Virus record (IMG/VR): IMGVR_UViG_3300034071_003006
Coordinates: 1 to 46,122 of that record
Length of the DNA stretch: 46,122 nt
DNA from: a virus
Reading direction: 5' to 3' (one strand)
A program made the position numbers and the translations under genes. Positions 15,564-24,026 of this stretch are shown piece after piece. Positions within the stretch are counted from its first letter, which is position 1. Each line of letters opens with the position of its first letter. The notes under the pieces are model-generated. The model was not told where the DNA came from, made no database searches, and worked only from the letters and a program-made list of their open reading frames with translations.

Positions 15564-16010
15564 ATGAATCTTCTCGACTTCACATACTCCAGCATCAAGC
15601 AGCCGACTCCGGCAGACACCCGCCTCGCTCCGTATCTGGAGGCCTTCGAGGAGGCTCTCCAGACTCGCGCAGCCAACTACCTCTATGAGAGGCCTCCGGT
15701 CATCGGTGACTTCGCTGTGGCTCGGATCGTGCCTCTCAACAGCGACTGCAGCATCCACGAGAAAGTGACTCTGACTGTCTACAATGTGGACGACGAGTCA
15801 AAGGACCTCCAGTTCGTGGTGTCCATCGAGCAGACTCTCCGAGGCCTGCAGCATGTTGTCTGGTTCGACTCTGTCAAAGTCGTTGAGCTCACCGAGTTCT
15901 CTCCGTTCAAGCACGCCCTGGATCGGGCCAACGAGTCGATACAGACTCAGATTCACAAGACCAGCATGGCGATGCGCGACTTCAAGTCTCTCTCTGCTCT
16001 CGGCTTCTGA
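15564..16010 (+). CDS. Early protein of unknown function
   Basis: A 148-aa acidic protein (MNLLDFTYSSIKQPTPADTR) with an ACAAGGACAAGCA leader. The centre alternates short strands (KVTLTVYNVDDESKDLQFVV, then LQHVVWFDSVKVVEL), which suggests a mixed alpha/beta fold. I do not recognise the family. It lies between small helical genes and the 456-aa protein. Confidence 0.65.
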   Translation: MNLLDFTYSSIKQPTPADTRLAPYLEAFEEALQTRAANYLYERPPVIGDFAVARIVPLNSDCSIHEKVTLTVYNVDDESKDLQFVVSIEQTLRGLQHVVWFDSVKVVELTEFSPFKHALDRANESIQTQIHKTSMAMRDFKSLSALGF

Positions 16011-16092
16011 GCCAATCGGCTGCGCAGGTCTAGACCTGGCGGAGAGTCACTCTCTCCAGCAGCCACTGCCCCCACAACGACAAGGACAAGAC

Positions 16093-17463
16093 ATGGTGTC
16101 TCACAACTCTCGTATCTCATCTCTCGCTTCGCTGGTCCTCGCTCCAGAGCAGACCGTCGGAGCCTCCGTCAACTGGACTCTGCCAAAGTCGCTCCGGATT
16201 GCCGAAGCAGACCTCCTCAGTACTGCACGCAAGTTCGGTCTGGACGAGGACCTGCTCGGCTCTCCGACTTCGGCTCTCGGAAAGTTCAAGACCTGGCACG
16301 CATCCGGCTCTCGGATTCCACGGCCTCGCGGCAGTCGGGAGATTGTTTCGACTACCTCCAGACACGACGACAAAGGCCTGGTCACCTTCGTCTACTCTGC
16401 CAACCTAGACGGAGTCGGCAAAGAGAAAGGCCTGCTCGCTCCAGTCGGCTCTGTGACCTTCGAGGTTGAGTCCTCCCGCTTTCGCTGGATGTTCGACTGC
16501 GGCAAGCAGCAGAGCTCGGAGACCTTCGACGAGTATGTCGATCGCGCCCTGGTCGAGAACAAGTTTGCTGGTCAACTCGAGAAAGACGACCTGCTCGTCT
16601 TTGCTCGGTTCGCTGACCAGTCTCTCAACGATGTGGCCTTGTTCCACGACACTCCGAGCTATTGCGGCGACTCCCTTCGGGTTGCAGCAGCCAGCACCTT
16701 TCGGAAACTCGGAGGCTACAGCATGAGCGACCGAGGCGGGTTTTGGTATCTGCCGCGCACAGACGGAGGACCAGCCTGCCCACTGTCCAGAGCAGAGGTG
16801 TTCATGCAGACGATCGAGGAGTCCTCCTCCGGCGTAGCTCGGTTCTCTCGTCTCACGATGCCGAAAGACGCTTCGACCCTGGAGGTCGCTGGAGGCATCG
16901 TCAGCGAAGGTCTCGCAGCTCAGATTCGAGGCCTCTCCTCCAGAGTCTCGGAGATCAAGGAGGTGACTCGGAAAGGACAGCACACGACCCGACTGGAGGA
17001 GTTGTCTGAGGTCCGGTCAAAGATTGAGCTCTACAGAGAGATGCTCGGACTGTTTGACGAGGACCTCCTGTCAGAAGCCGACGAGGTCGAGCAGATGATG
17101 CGGCAGCAGATGCTGGAGTTTGAGTCCTCCCTGCCCAGCAAGCCGAGCAAGGCAGAGCGCAAAGGCAAGGTGTTCTCGGAGCCGCTGCTGGTGACCAGCA
17201 ACAAGGCAGATGCAGCAGAGGCTGTCTACCTGGTCGACAAGGCTGCTCTCCTCTTGTCGCTGGAGGCAGAGGAGGTTCGGATTGTCTCTGGTGACTTTGT
17301 CCGGCTCCCGTTCTACGGCAATGTCGACATCGTGGTCGAGTCAGACCTGGCATTCGGATTCGTCTGGACGATGGTCAACGGGCCAGTGGTGCTCGGTGGA
17401 GGCTCGGAGGAGTCTCTGTCCGGAGTCGCTCACGCCGCAGTTGAGCTCCACGGTCGGGCCTAG
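16093..17463 (+). CDS. 456-aa early protein, unknown; upstream of ATPase/VWA genes
   Basis: Starts MVSHNSRISSLASLVLAPEQ at the ATG 16093, with ACAAGGACAAGAC before it; the open frame extends to 15784 but the leader decides the start. The N-terminal 250 residues look mixed alpha/beta, with YLPRTDGGPACPLSRAEVFM near 215-235. Residues about 260-350 are a charged coiled coil (SRVSEIKEVTRKGQHTTRLE onward). The last 90 residues are beta-rich. Its position before the MoxR-type ATPase and VWA genes makes it a possible third component of that system. No family firmly recognised. Confidence 0.65.
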   Translation: MVSHNSRISSLASLVLAPEQTVGASVNWTLPKSLRIAEADLLSTARKFGLDEDLLGSPTSALGKFKTWHASGSRIPRPRGSREIVSTTSRHDDKGLVTFVYSANLDGVGKEKGLLAPVGSVTFEVESSRFRWMFDCGKQQSSETFDEYVDRALVENKFAGQLEKDDLLVFARFADQSLNDVALFHDTPSYCGDSLRVAAASTFRKLGGYSMSDRGGFWYLPRTDGGPACPLSRAEVFMQTIEESSSGVARFSRLTMPKDASTLEVAGGIVSEGLAAQIRGLSSRVSEIKEVTRKGQHTTRLEELSEVRSKIELYREMLGLFDEDLLSEADEVEQMMRQQMLEFESSLPSKPSKAERKGKVFSEPLLVTSNKADAAEAVYLVDKAALLLSLEAEEVRIVSGDFVRLPFYGNVDIVVESDLAFGFVWTMVNGPVVLGGGSEESLSGVAHAAVELHGRA

Positions 17464-17464
17464 C

Positions 17465-17539
17465 AAAAGAATACCGTCACAACTTTCTTAGTCCAGTTTG
17501 AGGACTGGAGCAGCAACGATAGCAAATAAGCCAAGTTGC
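17465..17539. repeat. Paired elements X' and Y', inverted copies of 14470-14533
   Basis: AAAAGAATACCG at 17465-17476 is the exact inverse of element X. The 26 bp at 17514-17539 is the inverse of element Y with two mismatches. Between them lies a 6-bp stem (TCCAGT 17492, ACTGGA 17504). The elements precede the second early gene block. Confidence 0.85.
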
Positions 17540-17565
17540 CGCTCACTTATCTTCATACACAAGAC

Positions 17566-17594
17566 TGGACTTGTCTAGCAAGTGTGGTTACTAT
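17566..17594 (+). promoter_or_regulatory. Candidate early promoter
   Basis: TGGACT (17566-17571), a 17-bp spacer and TACTAT (17589-17594), about 50 bp before the next ATG (17642). The -35 box is weak. Position and spacing match the promoter at 14562. Confidence 0.35.
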
Positions 17595-17641
17595 GTCAAG
17601 GTCAGAGAGGACTGGTCCTCTCACCTACCTGGAGAAAGCAG

Positions 17642-17923
17642 ATGAACAAGCAAGACCTCAACAGAGCAATCAACCAGACTGGCCGCACGCTTGTGGCTTG
17701 GGCAGAGATCGAAGCGGCTCGCAAAGCAGTCCGGTCTGTTTCGGTTAGCCGATTCAATCTGGTTCAGTCCGGACTCACGGAAGGCGAAGCAGACTACATT
17801 CTCAGCAGCCTCCAGTCGATCGAGAACTTGCTGCAGGACGCAGCGAACAAGGCCAGCGAGAAGCAGGGAGACGCACACCACAAACTGCTCAACATGGTCG
17901 ATGCCTTCTGCGCCAACAACTAG
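17642..17923 (+). CDS. Small early protein, unknown
   Basis: A 93-aa protein (MNKQDLNRAINQTGRTLVAW) that looks almost entirely helical, with no membrane segment. It is one of the few early genes lacking the ACAAGGACA leader: the sequence before the ATG is GGAGAAAGCAG. It begins a new transcription block after the X'/Y' elements. Confidence 0.65.
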   Translation: MNKQDLNRAINQTGRTLVAWAEIEAARKAVRSVSVSRFNLVQSGLTEGEADYILSSLQSIENLLQDAANKASEKQGDAHHKLLNMVDAFCANN

Positions 17924-17959
17924 TCCAGACCTCTCCTCCAGTCTCAACAAGGACACCAG

Positions 17960-18154
17960 ATGCACCCTGAAGACCTCAAAATCATGACTCTCATTGACCT
18001 GGCGGTTGCTCACTTCGCCTCTGCTTTCAAGCCGAACTACGACGAGATTGCAGCCTTCGTAGAGGACCAGAACAGCAAGGCCTTTCACCTGCCCTACTCT
18101 CTGGAGCTCGGAGTCGCCCAGCGGGTGTATCTCCGGACTCGGCCGAACAACTAG
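17960..18154 (+). CDS. Small early protein, unknown
   Basis: A 64-aa protein (MHPEDLKIMTLIDLAVAHFA) with an ACAAGGACACCAG leader. Helical N-terminal half, shorter strands near the end. No known domain. Expressed from the operon starting at 17566 if that promoter is real. Confidence 0.6.
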   Translation: MHPEDLKIMTLIDLAVAHFASAFKPNYDEIAAFVEDQNSKAFHLPYSLELGVAQRVYLRTRPNN

Positions 18155-18184
18155 CCTCTCCTCCTCCAGCACAAGGACAAGACC

Positions 18185-18433
18185 ATGAACACCTCAGCAA
18201 CAGTCACCGCCTATGAACTGCGCTGCGAGCCAGAGACTCTCCTCCGCGCAATCGAGACTCAGTGCGAAATCCTGCTGGACTCCGGTCGCTGCTTCGCCAC
18301 CGCAGTCACTTATCCGTTCAAGGACGAGCCGACGCGGATTGACCGCCTCACTACCTCGCTCCTGCTGGAGGTTGAGTCAGAGACTCTCACGGCAGAGCAG
18401 GCCCTCGACCTCGCTCTCGAAGCGTACCTGTAA
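18185..18433 (+). CDS. Small early protein, unknown
   Basis: An 82-aa acidic protein (MNTSATVTAYELRCEPETLL) with a full ACAAGGACAAGACC leader. Three Cys residues are spread through the first half (RCEPE, ETQCE, GRCFA); this is not a clear metal site. The C-terminal end is helical. Last of the small genes before the ATPase. Confidence 0.6.
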   Translation: MNTSATVTAYELRCEPETLLRAIETQCEILLDSGRCFATAVTYPFKDEPTRIDRLTTSLLLEVESETLTAEQALDLALEAYL

Positions 18434-18539
18434 CAAGGCAATCGCCTGGTCTCCAGCTCGGAGCGCAGCGAGGTTCAAGCCCTTGCGGAGACACTCCCAC
18501 AAACGGCCTGCATTGAGGCCAAGAACAAGGACAAGACAG

Positions 18540-19787
18540 ATGGACACCAGAGACAAGTTCAAGGCAGCAGAGCAGGACCTCCGGACTCACTTCAGAAAGC
18601 GAGACTCGGTCATCCGAGGCCTCTTCATCTCTGTCCTGGCGAGGCAGCACGCTGTCATCATCGGAGAGCCTGGAGACGGCAAGACGAAGCTCAGCACAGA
18701 CTTCTTTCGACTCTTCACCGACTCGCAGTTCGCGCACTTCGGACTCCACAAAGGTTCGACCTCAGATGACCTGTTCGGAGGTCCAGACATTGTGGCGCTC
18801 CAGAACGGCATCGACAAGAGAAACACCAAGGGCCGTTTGCTGGAGGTCAACTTCGCGTTGCTGGACGAGCCAGACAAGGCCTCAGAAGGCACGCTGAACT
18901 CGCTGCTGGTCCCTCTCTCTGACTTCGTATTCGAGACTGCTCCTCTGCCTCTGCAGTGCGCCGTCTACTGCGGCAACAACCTTCCGCATGAGCTCAGAGG
19001 TCAACGCAACGGCAAGCCTCTCCCTGTCCGGCAGGGCGAGGATTCTCTGCTCGCTTTCTTTGACCGCTTTGCTCTCAAGTTCGTGGTCGAGTCGATCGAG
19101 CCTGGCAACGAGGACTGGAGGTCGGTAGTGTTCCGGCGAATCACAGACACTCCGTACACCTCCAGTCTCTCCCTGGACGACCTTGCCAATGCGAGGGAGC
19201 AGGTGGCGAAGGTCCACATTCCGGAGTCGGTAGAGCAGTTCATCGAGGAGTTTGCTGGAGTCCTCCGCAGAGGCAACGGCAAGCCGAACTCCACAGTCAA
19301 GGTTTCGACTCGGCGTTGGGCCCAAGTGCCTGGTCTGCTCCGCGCAGCCGCTTGGCTCGAAGGTCGCGACGAGGTCTCGACGCAAGACACCTCGCTTCTC
19401 GTTGACATACTCTGGACGACTCCAGACCAGCGAAAGGCAATCCGAGAGGCTCTGCTCGATTGTGGCTCTCCGATCGTGAGAGACTGTGCAGCCACGATCG
19501 ACAAGGTAGCAGAGGCAGTTCTCGCTCTCAGTGAGAGGAGGCTCTCGACTGGAGCCGGAGCAGACGGCTACCACATTCACACCACGGCTGCAGAGGTCAA
19601 CCCGCGCCTGGCAGTCGGAGTCGCAGAGGTTCTGCTCCGCTTCATCGACAAGACTGGAGGTGACCTCCGCAACGCGATCACTCCAGACCTCTCTGCAGAC
19701 GACCTTGCAGCAGTCGAGGACTCTCTCCAGACTCTGCGCAACTTCCGAAAGCAGGTCCTCGAGGAGTTCCGAAAGCGTATCGCTTGA
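18540..19787 (+). CDS. MoxR-type AAA+ ATPase
   Basis: A 415-aa AAA+ ATPase of the MoxR/RavA type. Walker A is GEPGDGKT (residues 42-49), Walker B is ALLDEPDK (about 106-113), and the segment between them has the FGLHKGSTSDDLFGGPDI look of MoxR proteins. A sensor-like YCGNNLP follows. The C-terminal half (about 260-415) is helical with VKVSTRRWAQVPGLLRAAAW, the usual lid. MoxR ATPases remodel or load metal or protein partners, usually with a VWA protein encoded next door, as here (19843). ATG at 18540 after ACAAGGACAAGACAG. The target in the phage is unknown. Confidence 0.85.
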   Translation: MDTRDKFKAAEQDLRTHFRKRDSVIRGLFISVLARQHAVIIGEPGDGKTKLSTDFFRLFTDSQFAHFGLHKGSTSDDLFGGPDIVALQNGIDKRNTKGRLLEVNFALLDEPDKASEGTLNSLLVPLSDFVFETAPLPLQCAVYCGNNLPHELRGQRNGKPLPVRQGEDSLLAFFDRFALKFVVESIEPGNEDWRSVVFRRITDTPYTSSLSLDDLANAREQVAKVHIPESVEQFIEEFAGVLRRGNGKPNSTVKVSTRRWAQVPGLLRAAAWLEGRDEVSTQDTSLLVDILWTTPDQRKAIREALLDCGSPIVRDCAATIDKVAEAVLALSERRLSTGAGADGYHIHTTAAEVNPRLAVGVAEVLLRFIDKTGGDLRNAITPDLSADDLAAVEDSLQTLRNFRKQVLEEFRKRIA

Positions 19788-19790
19788 TTC

Positions 19791-19819
19791 TTTACAGGCT
19801 AGCGAACTTCGTCTAGTGT
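19791..19819 (+). promoter_or_regulatory. Promoter before VWA gene
   Basis: TTTACA (19791-19796), a 17-bp spacer and TAGTGT (19814-19819), between the ATPase stop (19787) and the VWA ATG (19843). It resembles the promoter at 14562 (TTTACT, 17 bp, TAGTAT). It would give VWA extra expression independent of the ATPase. Confidence 0.45.
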
Positions 19820-19842
19820 CGCCATTCCCAACATAGGACACC

Positions 19843-21411
19843 ATGAACAGGCTCTCAACACGCAGTCTCCGACTCCACCTGGAGGCATTTCACCGGAACA
19901 GATACGACCGGATTCGGTCGCAGTTTCCCGCTCTCCTCCAGATCGAGGAGGAGCTCGGACAGCGACTCGGAGATGCTGGAGGCTATCTTTCGAGAGACCT
20001 CTGGTCGTCATTCATTGACTCCAGTCTGCAAACTGTGGAGTCCAGCAGCGACTTTGCCGAGCCTCTCCAGAGGCTGAGCCGTTTCATCTTCGAGAGCCTG
20101 GAGAGCAGCGACGAGTTCAACACTCTCCGAGACCTCTCCAAAGGTTCGACCTTCGCTGCAATCGAGGCTACAGAGGCTGCTGCTGCTTTCATCAAGTCTC
20201 TCCCTTTGCCGGAGCCTCCGGAGGAGAGAGACACCACGACAGCCACTGGAGAGAACGGAGACTCGGTCTCTGTCTCCCAAGACGGCAGTTCGGTGAAGGT
20301 CGAGCAGACCAAAGGTGGTGTTCGGATGGACACCACGAAGCAGTTTGACTCAGAGAGCCAAGCGGCAGAGTTTGCGGCAAAGGTCCTCCAGCAAGCAGAG
20401 AGTCGAGGCCTGGACAAGAGGACCTCCGGACAGCGAGACCTCAAGTTCGAACAGGCTCTGTCCGAGGCTCTGGACAGCATCGAGAGCTCACCGACTGACA
20501 AGGCCTCTCTCAAGGCTGCAGCCAAAGCAGCAGTTCGGGCCACAGCAGCAAGCCTGGAGGAGCGAAAGCAGTTGCTGGTCACCACATTCGGAGAGGACGA
20601 GGCAGAGCGCATCTTTGAGGACCCGTCCAGAGAGGACCTTGAACTTGTGGAGTCTCTCTCCAGCGATCAGACCTTCAAGGCATTCATTCGGCAGGTCGGC
20701 CGCTTTCTGGAGTCGATTCGCTCGGCTTCGCTGCCAGAGAAAGTGCGCGGCTCTCTGGCGGTAGACGGCATCCAGAGCTCAAAGCGATTCTCAAACCTCC
20801 TGCCTTCCGAGAGAGTCCTGCTAGCGACTCCGGCTCTTCGAGCATACCAGACGAGTCGAGTGCTCTCCGGCAAGGCCTTCGGCTACCGCAGGAGCGAGGT
20901 CGGGAGTCGCCAGAGCGGGGAGTTCATGGTCGCCCTGGACACCAGTCACTCAATGAGCATCCACAATCGGAACTGGCCTGCTCCTGCAGCCTTCGCAGCA
21001 GCAAGCGCAATCTCTGCTTGCGACGAAGGCAGGACAGTCTGTGTTGCTGCTTTCTCGACTCACATCGAGGAGGTCGAGTTCGATGGACAGTCCGCGACTG
21101 GTCGGGCCTCGTTCCTGCGCAGGATGCTTTCTCTCCGGCCAAGTGGCGGCACAAGTTTCCGACCAGTCGTAGAGCGTGCAGACATTCTGTCTCCCTTCTC
21201 AGACCTGCTCATCATTTCAGACGGTGACGGACCTCTGGACGAGGAGAGGACTCGCGAGGTGTTCTCCAGTCGCTCGCTCGCCTACCTGGTCATCGGAGGA
21301 GAGAGTCAGCGCAATCAGACTCTGGCTGACATAGCGACTCCAGACAGAACACTCGTAGCAGACTCCCTCACTCCGGAGGCTGTCAATCTTGTAGCCTCCC
21401 TCACTCGATAG
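19843..21411 (+). CDS. VWA-domain partner of MoxR-type ATPase
   Basis: A 522-aa protein. The C-terminal 165 residues form a von Willebrand factor A domain with a complete metal-ion-dependent adhesion site: DTSHS (366-370), the Thr in GGTS (about 437) and the Asp in SDGDG (about 460). Residues 1-340 are helical and acidic, with a Gln/Glu/Ser-rich linker near 145-190. This is the layout of ViaA/CobT-like proteins that couple to MoxR ATPases; the N-terminal part probably contacts the ATPase. ATG after CATAGGACACC. Phages rarely carry this pair. Function in the phage life cycle is unknown. Confidence 0.85.
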   Translation: MNRLSTRSLRLHLEAFHRNRYDRIRSQFPALLQIEEELGQRLGDAGGYLSRDLWSSFIDSSLQTVESSSDFAEPLQRLSRFIFESLESSDEFNTLRDLSKGSTFAAIEATEAAAAFIKSLPLPEPPEERDTTTATGENGDSVSVSQDGSSVKVEQTKGGVRMDTTKQFDSESQAAEFAAKVLQQAESRGLDKRTSGQRDLKFEQALSEALDSIESSPTDKASLKAAAKAAVRATAASLEERKQLLVTTFGEDEAERIFEDPSREDLELVESLSSDQTFKAFIRQVGRFLESIRSASLPEKVRGSLAVDGIQSSKRFSNLLPSERVLLATPALRAYQTSRVLSGKAFGYRRSEVGSRQSGEFMVALDTSHSMSIHNRNWPAPAAFAAASAISACDEGRTVCVAAFSTHIEEVEFDGQSATGRASFLRRMLSLRPSGGTSFRPVVERADILSPFSDLLIISDGDGPLDEERTREVFSSRSLAYLVIGGESQRNQTLADIATPDRTLVADSLTPEAVNLVASLTR

Positions 21412-21419
21412 GCATCTAC

Positions 21420-21785
21420 ATGGCAAAGCAATCGTTCTCTCCTCCTCGCACACTAGCCGCTCGTCGGGCTCTCCTCGGAGTCCGTATGACAGACATGGGC
21501 GAGGCCTCTGGAATGTCAAAGCAGCAGTTGTCGCAAATCATCACAGAGAAACGGCAGGTCACTCTCCCGACTCTCCGCAGAGTCTCGATGCTACTCTACT
21601 GCCCCGTTGAGCTCCTCGTTGCAGACGATCCCTCTCCGGCTGTTCGGTTCCCGCTACCTCCAGCCAACTACCTGGAGACAATCAAGGCTAACAGAGACAG
21701 CCTCGGCTTCAACGACGCAGCCAAACTGCCGGATTGGGAAGCATTCGCTGAACTGGTCAACCGAGCAGCCACTCTCACACGCTAG
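21420..21785 (+). CDS. XRE-family HTH regulator
   Basis: A 121-aa protein with a lambda Cro/C1-type helix-turn-helix at about residues 12-65: TLAARRALLGVRMTDMGEAS then GMSKQQLSQIITEKRQVTLP, followed by TLRRVSMLLYC. The C-terminal 45 residues are a short tail. It starts 9 bp after the VWA stop, so it is probably co-transcribed. It could control the early operon or act as a lysogeny/lysis switch, but no integrase is present. No ligand domain. Confidence 0.7.
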   Translation: MAKQSFSPPRTLAARRALLGVRMTDMGEASGMSKQQLSQIITEKRQVTLPTLRRVSMLLYCPVELLVADDPSPAVRFPLPPANYLETIKANRDSLGFNDAAKLPDWEAFAELVNRAATLTR

Positions 21786-21828
21786 CCTCGCCCCACCGAG
21801 ACTAGTCCAGACTCCCACGGGAAGGACA

Positions 21829-23016
21829 ATGAAGCACACATTTTCAATCACGAACTCGGAGAGGTCAACAGCAGCCTGTCCTCAACGGTGGCTGCTTCGG
21901 TACGGACTTGGCCTTCGGCCTCTGGAGACGACTCCAGCATTGTTCATCGGCTCGCTGGTCCACGCTGGCATCGAAGGTATGAGCTCAACGGCAGCAGGAG
22001 CAAACAGCCCAAGAGCCTGGAGCAGGTTCCGAGCTCTGGAGGCGATTCACCAGACGGCTCTCGCTTGGCGCAAAGAGACTGAGCAGGCTCGGTCTCTGTT
22101 CTTCGATGCCTCTCTCTCTCCAGACGAGGAGGAGGTGTTCAACCAGAACATTGCCACAGCAAAGCGGCTGGTCGATCGGTACATCTCAAACTGGAGAGCA
22201 GACGAGGATTGGCATACGGTCCTCAACGAGAAAGCATTTGAGGTTCGGCTCCGGAGTCCTCTGACGAAAGGCAGAATCGCAGCAGCCTTCGCCGGCAAAA
22301 TTGACAGAGTCGTCAAGAGAGGAGGTCGGCTGTGGCTGGTCGAGACCAAGACCTCTGCCGTATCGCTCTCGGAGTGGATCGAGCGGAACAGGCGCAACCC
22401 GCAGACAATCTCGTATGCTATCGCGCTACGGGAGCAGGGAGTCGAGGTTGCTGGAGTCATCTTCGACCTGGTCAACTCAAAGGCGCCAAAACTGGCAGAT
22501 GAGTTGGAGGTCCTCAAGGACAGGTCCAGACTAGGCAAGCCTGCTGGACTCCCGTTCACCACAGCCGTGGAGTTCGAGAAAGCAGTAGCTCAACTCGGAC
22601 AGACTCTCGACTCCGTAGACTGGTATCGGCAGAAGCACGAAATGCTTGTGGACAGAGACAGCAGCGGGTTTTGGTTTCGGCGCGAAACAGTCCTCTTTGA
22701 CGACAGAGACCTGCTCCGGACTCGCGCTGAGCTGGAGGTCTCTCTCCGTAAGATCGGAGCCTGGCGAACTCTGGTCGAGAAGCTCAAGGCAGCACTCCTG
22801 CTCGAAGGTGACGAGGAGTCGATCGAGGTCCTTGAGAGGACTCAGACCGACTTCCCACGGGAGCCTTCGTTGTGCTGGCAATACAACCGCCTCTGCACCT
22901 TCGCTGCTCTCTGCTCCTCTCACAGAGCAGAGGACCTCCAGCGATTCAGAAGGTCCAGCAGCGCAAACGGTCACGATGAACTCACCCCCAACGAGAGCGA
23001 CTTCTCGCTCGAATAG
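21829..23016 (+). CDS. PD-(D/E)XK nuclease with Fe-S cluster (Cas4/AddB-like)
   Basis: A 395-aa protein of the PDDEXK_1 superfamily. The nuclease core shows H45 (GSLVHAGIEG), D159 (AGKIDRV) and E172-x-K174 (LVETKTS). Four Cys (C17, C349, C356, C362) form the one-plus-three arrangement of Fe-S cluster RecB-like nucleases such as AddB and Cas4. It likely trims DNA ends during recombination. The next genes are a Sak4-like recombinase and a DUF669 protein, the usual partners. ATG 21829 after GGAAGGACA. Confidence 0.85.
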   Translation: MKHTFSITNSERSTAACPQRWLLRYGLGLRPLETTPALFIGSLVHAGIEGMSSTAAGANSPRAWSRFRALEAIHQTALAWRKETEQARSLFFDASLSPDEEEVFNQNIATAKRLVDRYISNWRADEDWHTVLNEKAFEVRLRSPLTKGRIAAAFAGKIDRVVKRGGRLWLVETKTSAVSLSEWIERNRRNPQTISYAIALREQGVEVAGVIFDLVNSKAPKLADELEVLKDRSRLGKPAGLPFTTAVEFEKAVAQLGQTLDSVDWYRQKHEMLVDRDSSGFWFRRETVLFDDRDLLRTRAELEVSLRKIGAWRTLVEKLKAALLLEGDEESIEVLERTQTDFPREPSLCWQYNRLCTFAALCSSHRAEDLQRFRRSSSANGHDELTPNESDFSLE

Positions 23017-23033
23017 ACAAGGAGAATGGACAG

Positions 23034-24017
23034 ATGAAGATACTCACAGCACGCGAACGATACCAGCGAAAGCCGTTTCTCAAGGTGGCAGTGACTGGTC
23101 ACTCCGGAGCCGGAAAGACAGATTGGGCAGCTCGGTCTCCGAGGCCTCTCATTCTGCTCACGGAGATACAGGCAATGCCCAGCATCGTGGTCGCCAATCC
23201 GGATGCCCTGGTCATCCCGATCCAGCGTTGGGACGAGTTCCGAGAGGCCTTCGATGCAGTCAAGCAAGGTCGCCCGACTACGATCACAGTCAACGGAGAG
23301 GAGCAGCCTGCACTCGAGGTCACCATCGGTGGACAGACTGTGGCGATTCAGACTCTCGTTCTGGACACGATGACAGACCTCCAGCGACTCGCCTTCAACA
23401 AGATGATCAAGGCAGAAGGTCCAGACGGGATGGACAGGCTCGACTTCTCGGAGGCCAACAACAACCTGTCCATCGACAAGCATGGCGTGCTTATCTCTGC
23501 AGCCGAGACGATCTGGCAGCAGCAGCGAGCGATTCCAGTCAACACAGTGTTCCTGTTCATGGCGCGTGACATTCAAGACGACACCGGAGCCAAGCAGACT
23601 CTGCCGATGCTCACTGGAAAGTCGCTGCCGTACAGCATGGGGCAATACTTCAATGCCTCTGGACTCGCACAGGTTCGACGCACAGACGGTGGAGGCCTCC
23701 AGCATTTCATTCGCTGGTCCTCTCCGTCTGCTGCCGCGTTGACCAAACCTGGCCCTGGCTGGCCTGTGGTTACAGTCAACACTCGGACACCTGGAGAGAC
23801 TACGCTCGGCAGTCTCCTCCGCTTTACCTTCTCGGACCTCTCGGTTGCGTCTGAGCTCCACGATTCAGCAGCCTTCGTTGCTGCTCCGGTGACCAGCAGC
23901 AAGGCAGCGATTGCTGTCGAGGCCTCTCCGGTCCAGTCCTCTCCAGTCTCCAGCAACTCAACTCTCGCTGTCTCGCAATCCGCGAGCAGCACCACCGCTC
24001 GTCGTAGACGGGCATAA
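23034..24017 (+). CDS. Sak4-like single-strand annealing/RecA-fold ATPase
   Basis: A 327-aa RecA-fold ATPase. Walker A is GHSGAGKT (22-29), with a Walker-B-like LVLDTMTDL (about 106). The C-terminal tail is Ser/Ala-rich with a basic TARRRRA end. The family is used by many phages as a recombinase that anneals single-stranded DNA with SSB help. It lies between the nuclease and the SSB-like gene. An ACAAGGAGAAT site sits before the ATG. Confidence 0.8.
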   Translation: MKILTARERYQRKPFLKVAVTGHSGAGKTDWAARSPRPLILLTEIQAMPSIVVANPDALVIPIQRWDEFREAFDAVKQGRPTTITVNGEEQPALEVTIGGQTVAIQTLVLDTMTDLQRLAFNKMIKAEGPDGMDRLDFSEANNNLSIDKHGVLISAAETIWQQQRAIPVNTVFLFMARDIQDDTGAKQTLPMLTGKSLPYSMGQYFNASGLAQVRRTDGGGLQHFIRWSSPSAAALTKPGPGWPVVTVNTRTPGETTLGSLLRFTFSDLSVASELHDSAAFVAAPVTSSKAAIAVEASPVQSSPVSSNSTLAVSQSASSTTARRRRA

Positions 24018-24026
24018 GGCAAGGCA

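Noticed and set aside
18882-19844. 320-aa minus-strand frame
   Set aside because: Shadow of the MoxR-type ATPase in the opposite strand; its sequence lacks protein-like character and has no leader.
21420-21785. Temperate lifestyle from the XRE regulator
   Set aside because: No integrase, excisionase or attachment site was found, so lysogeny is not supported.
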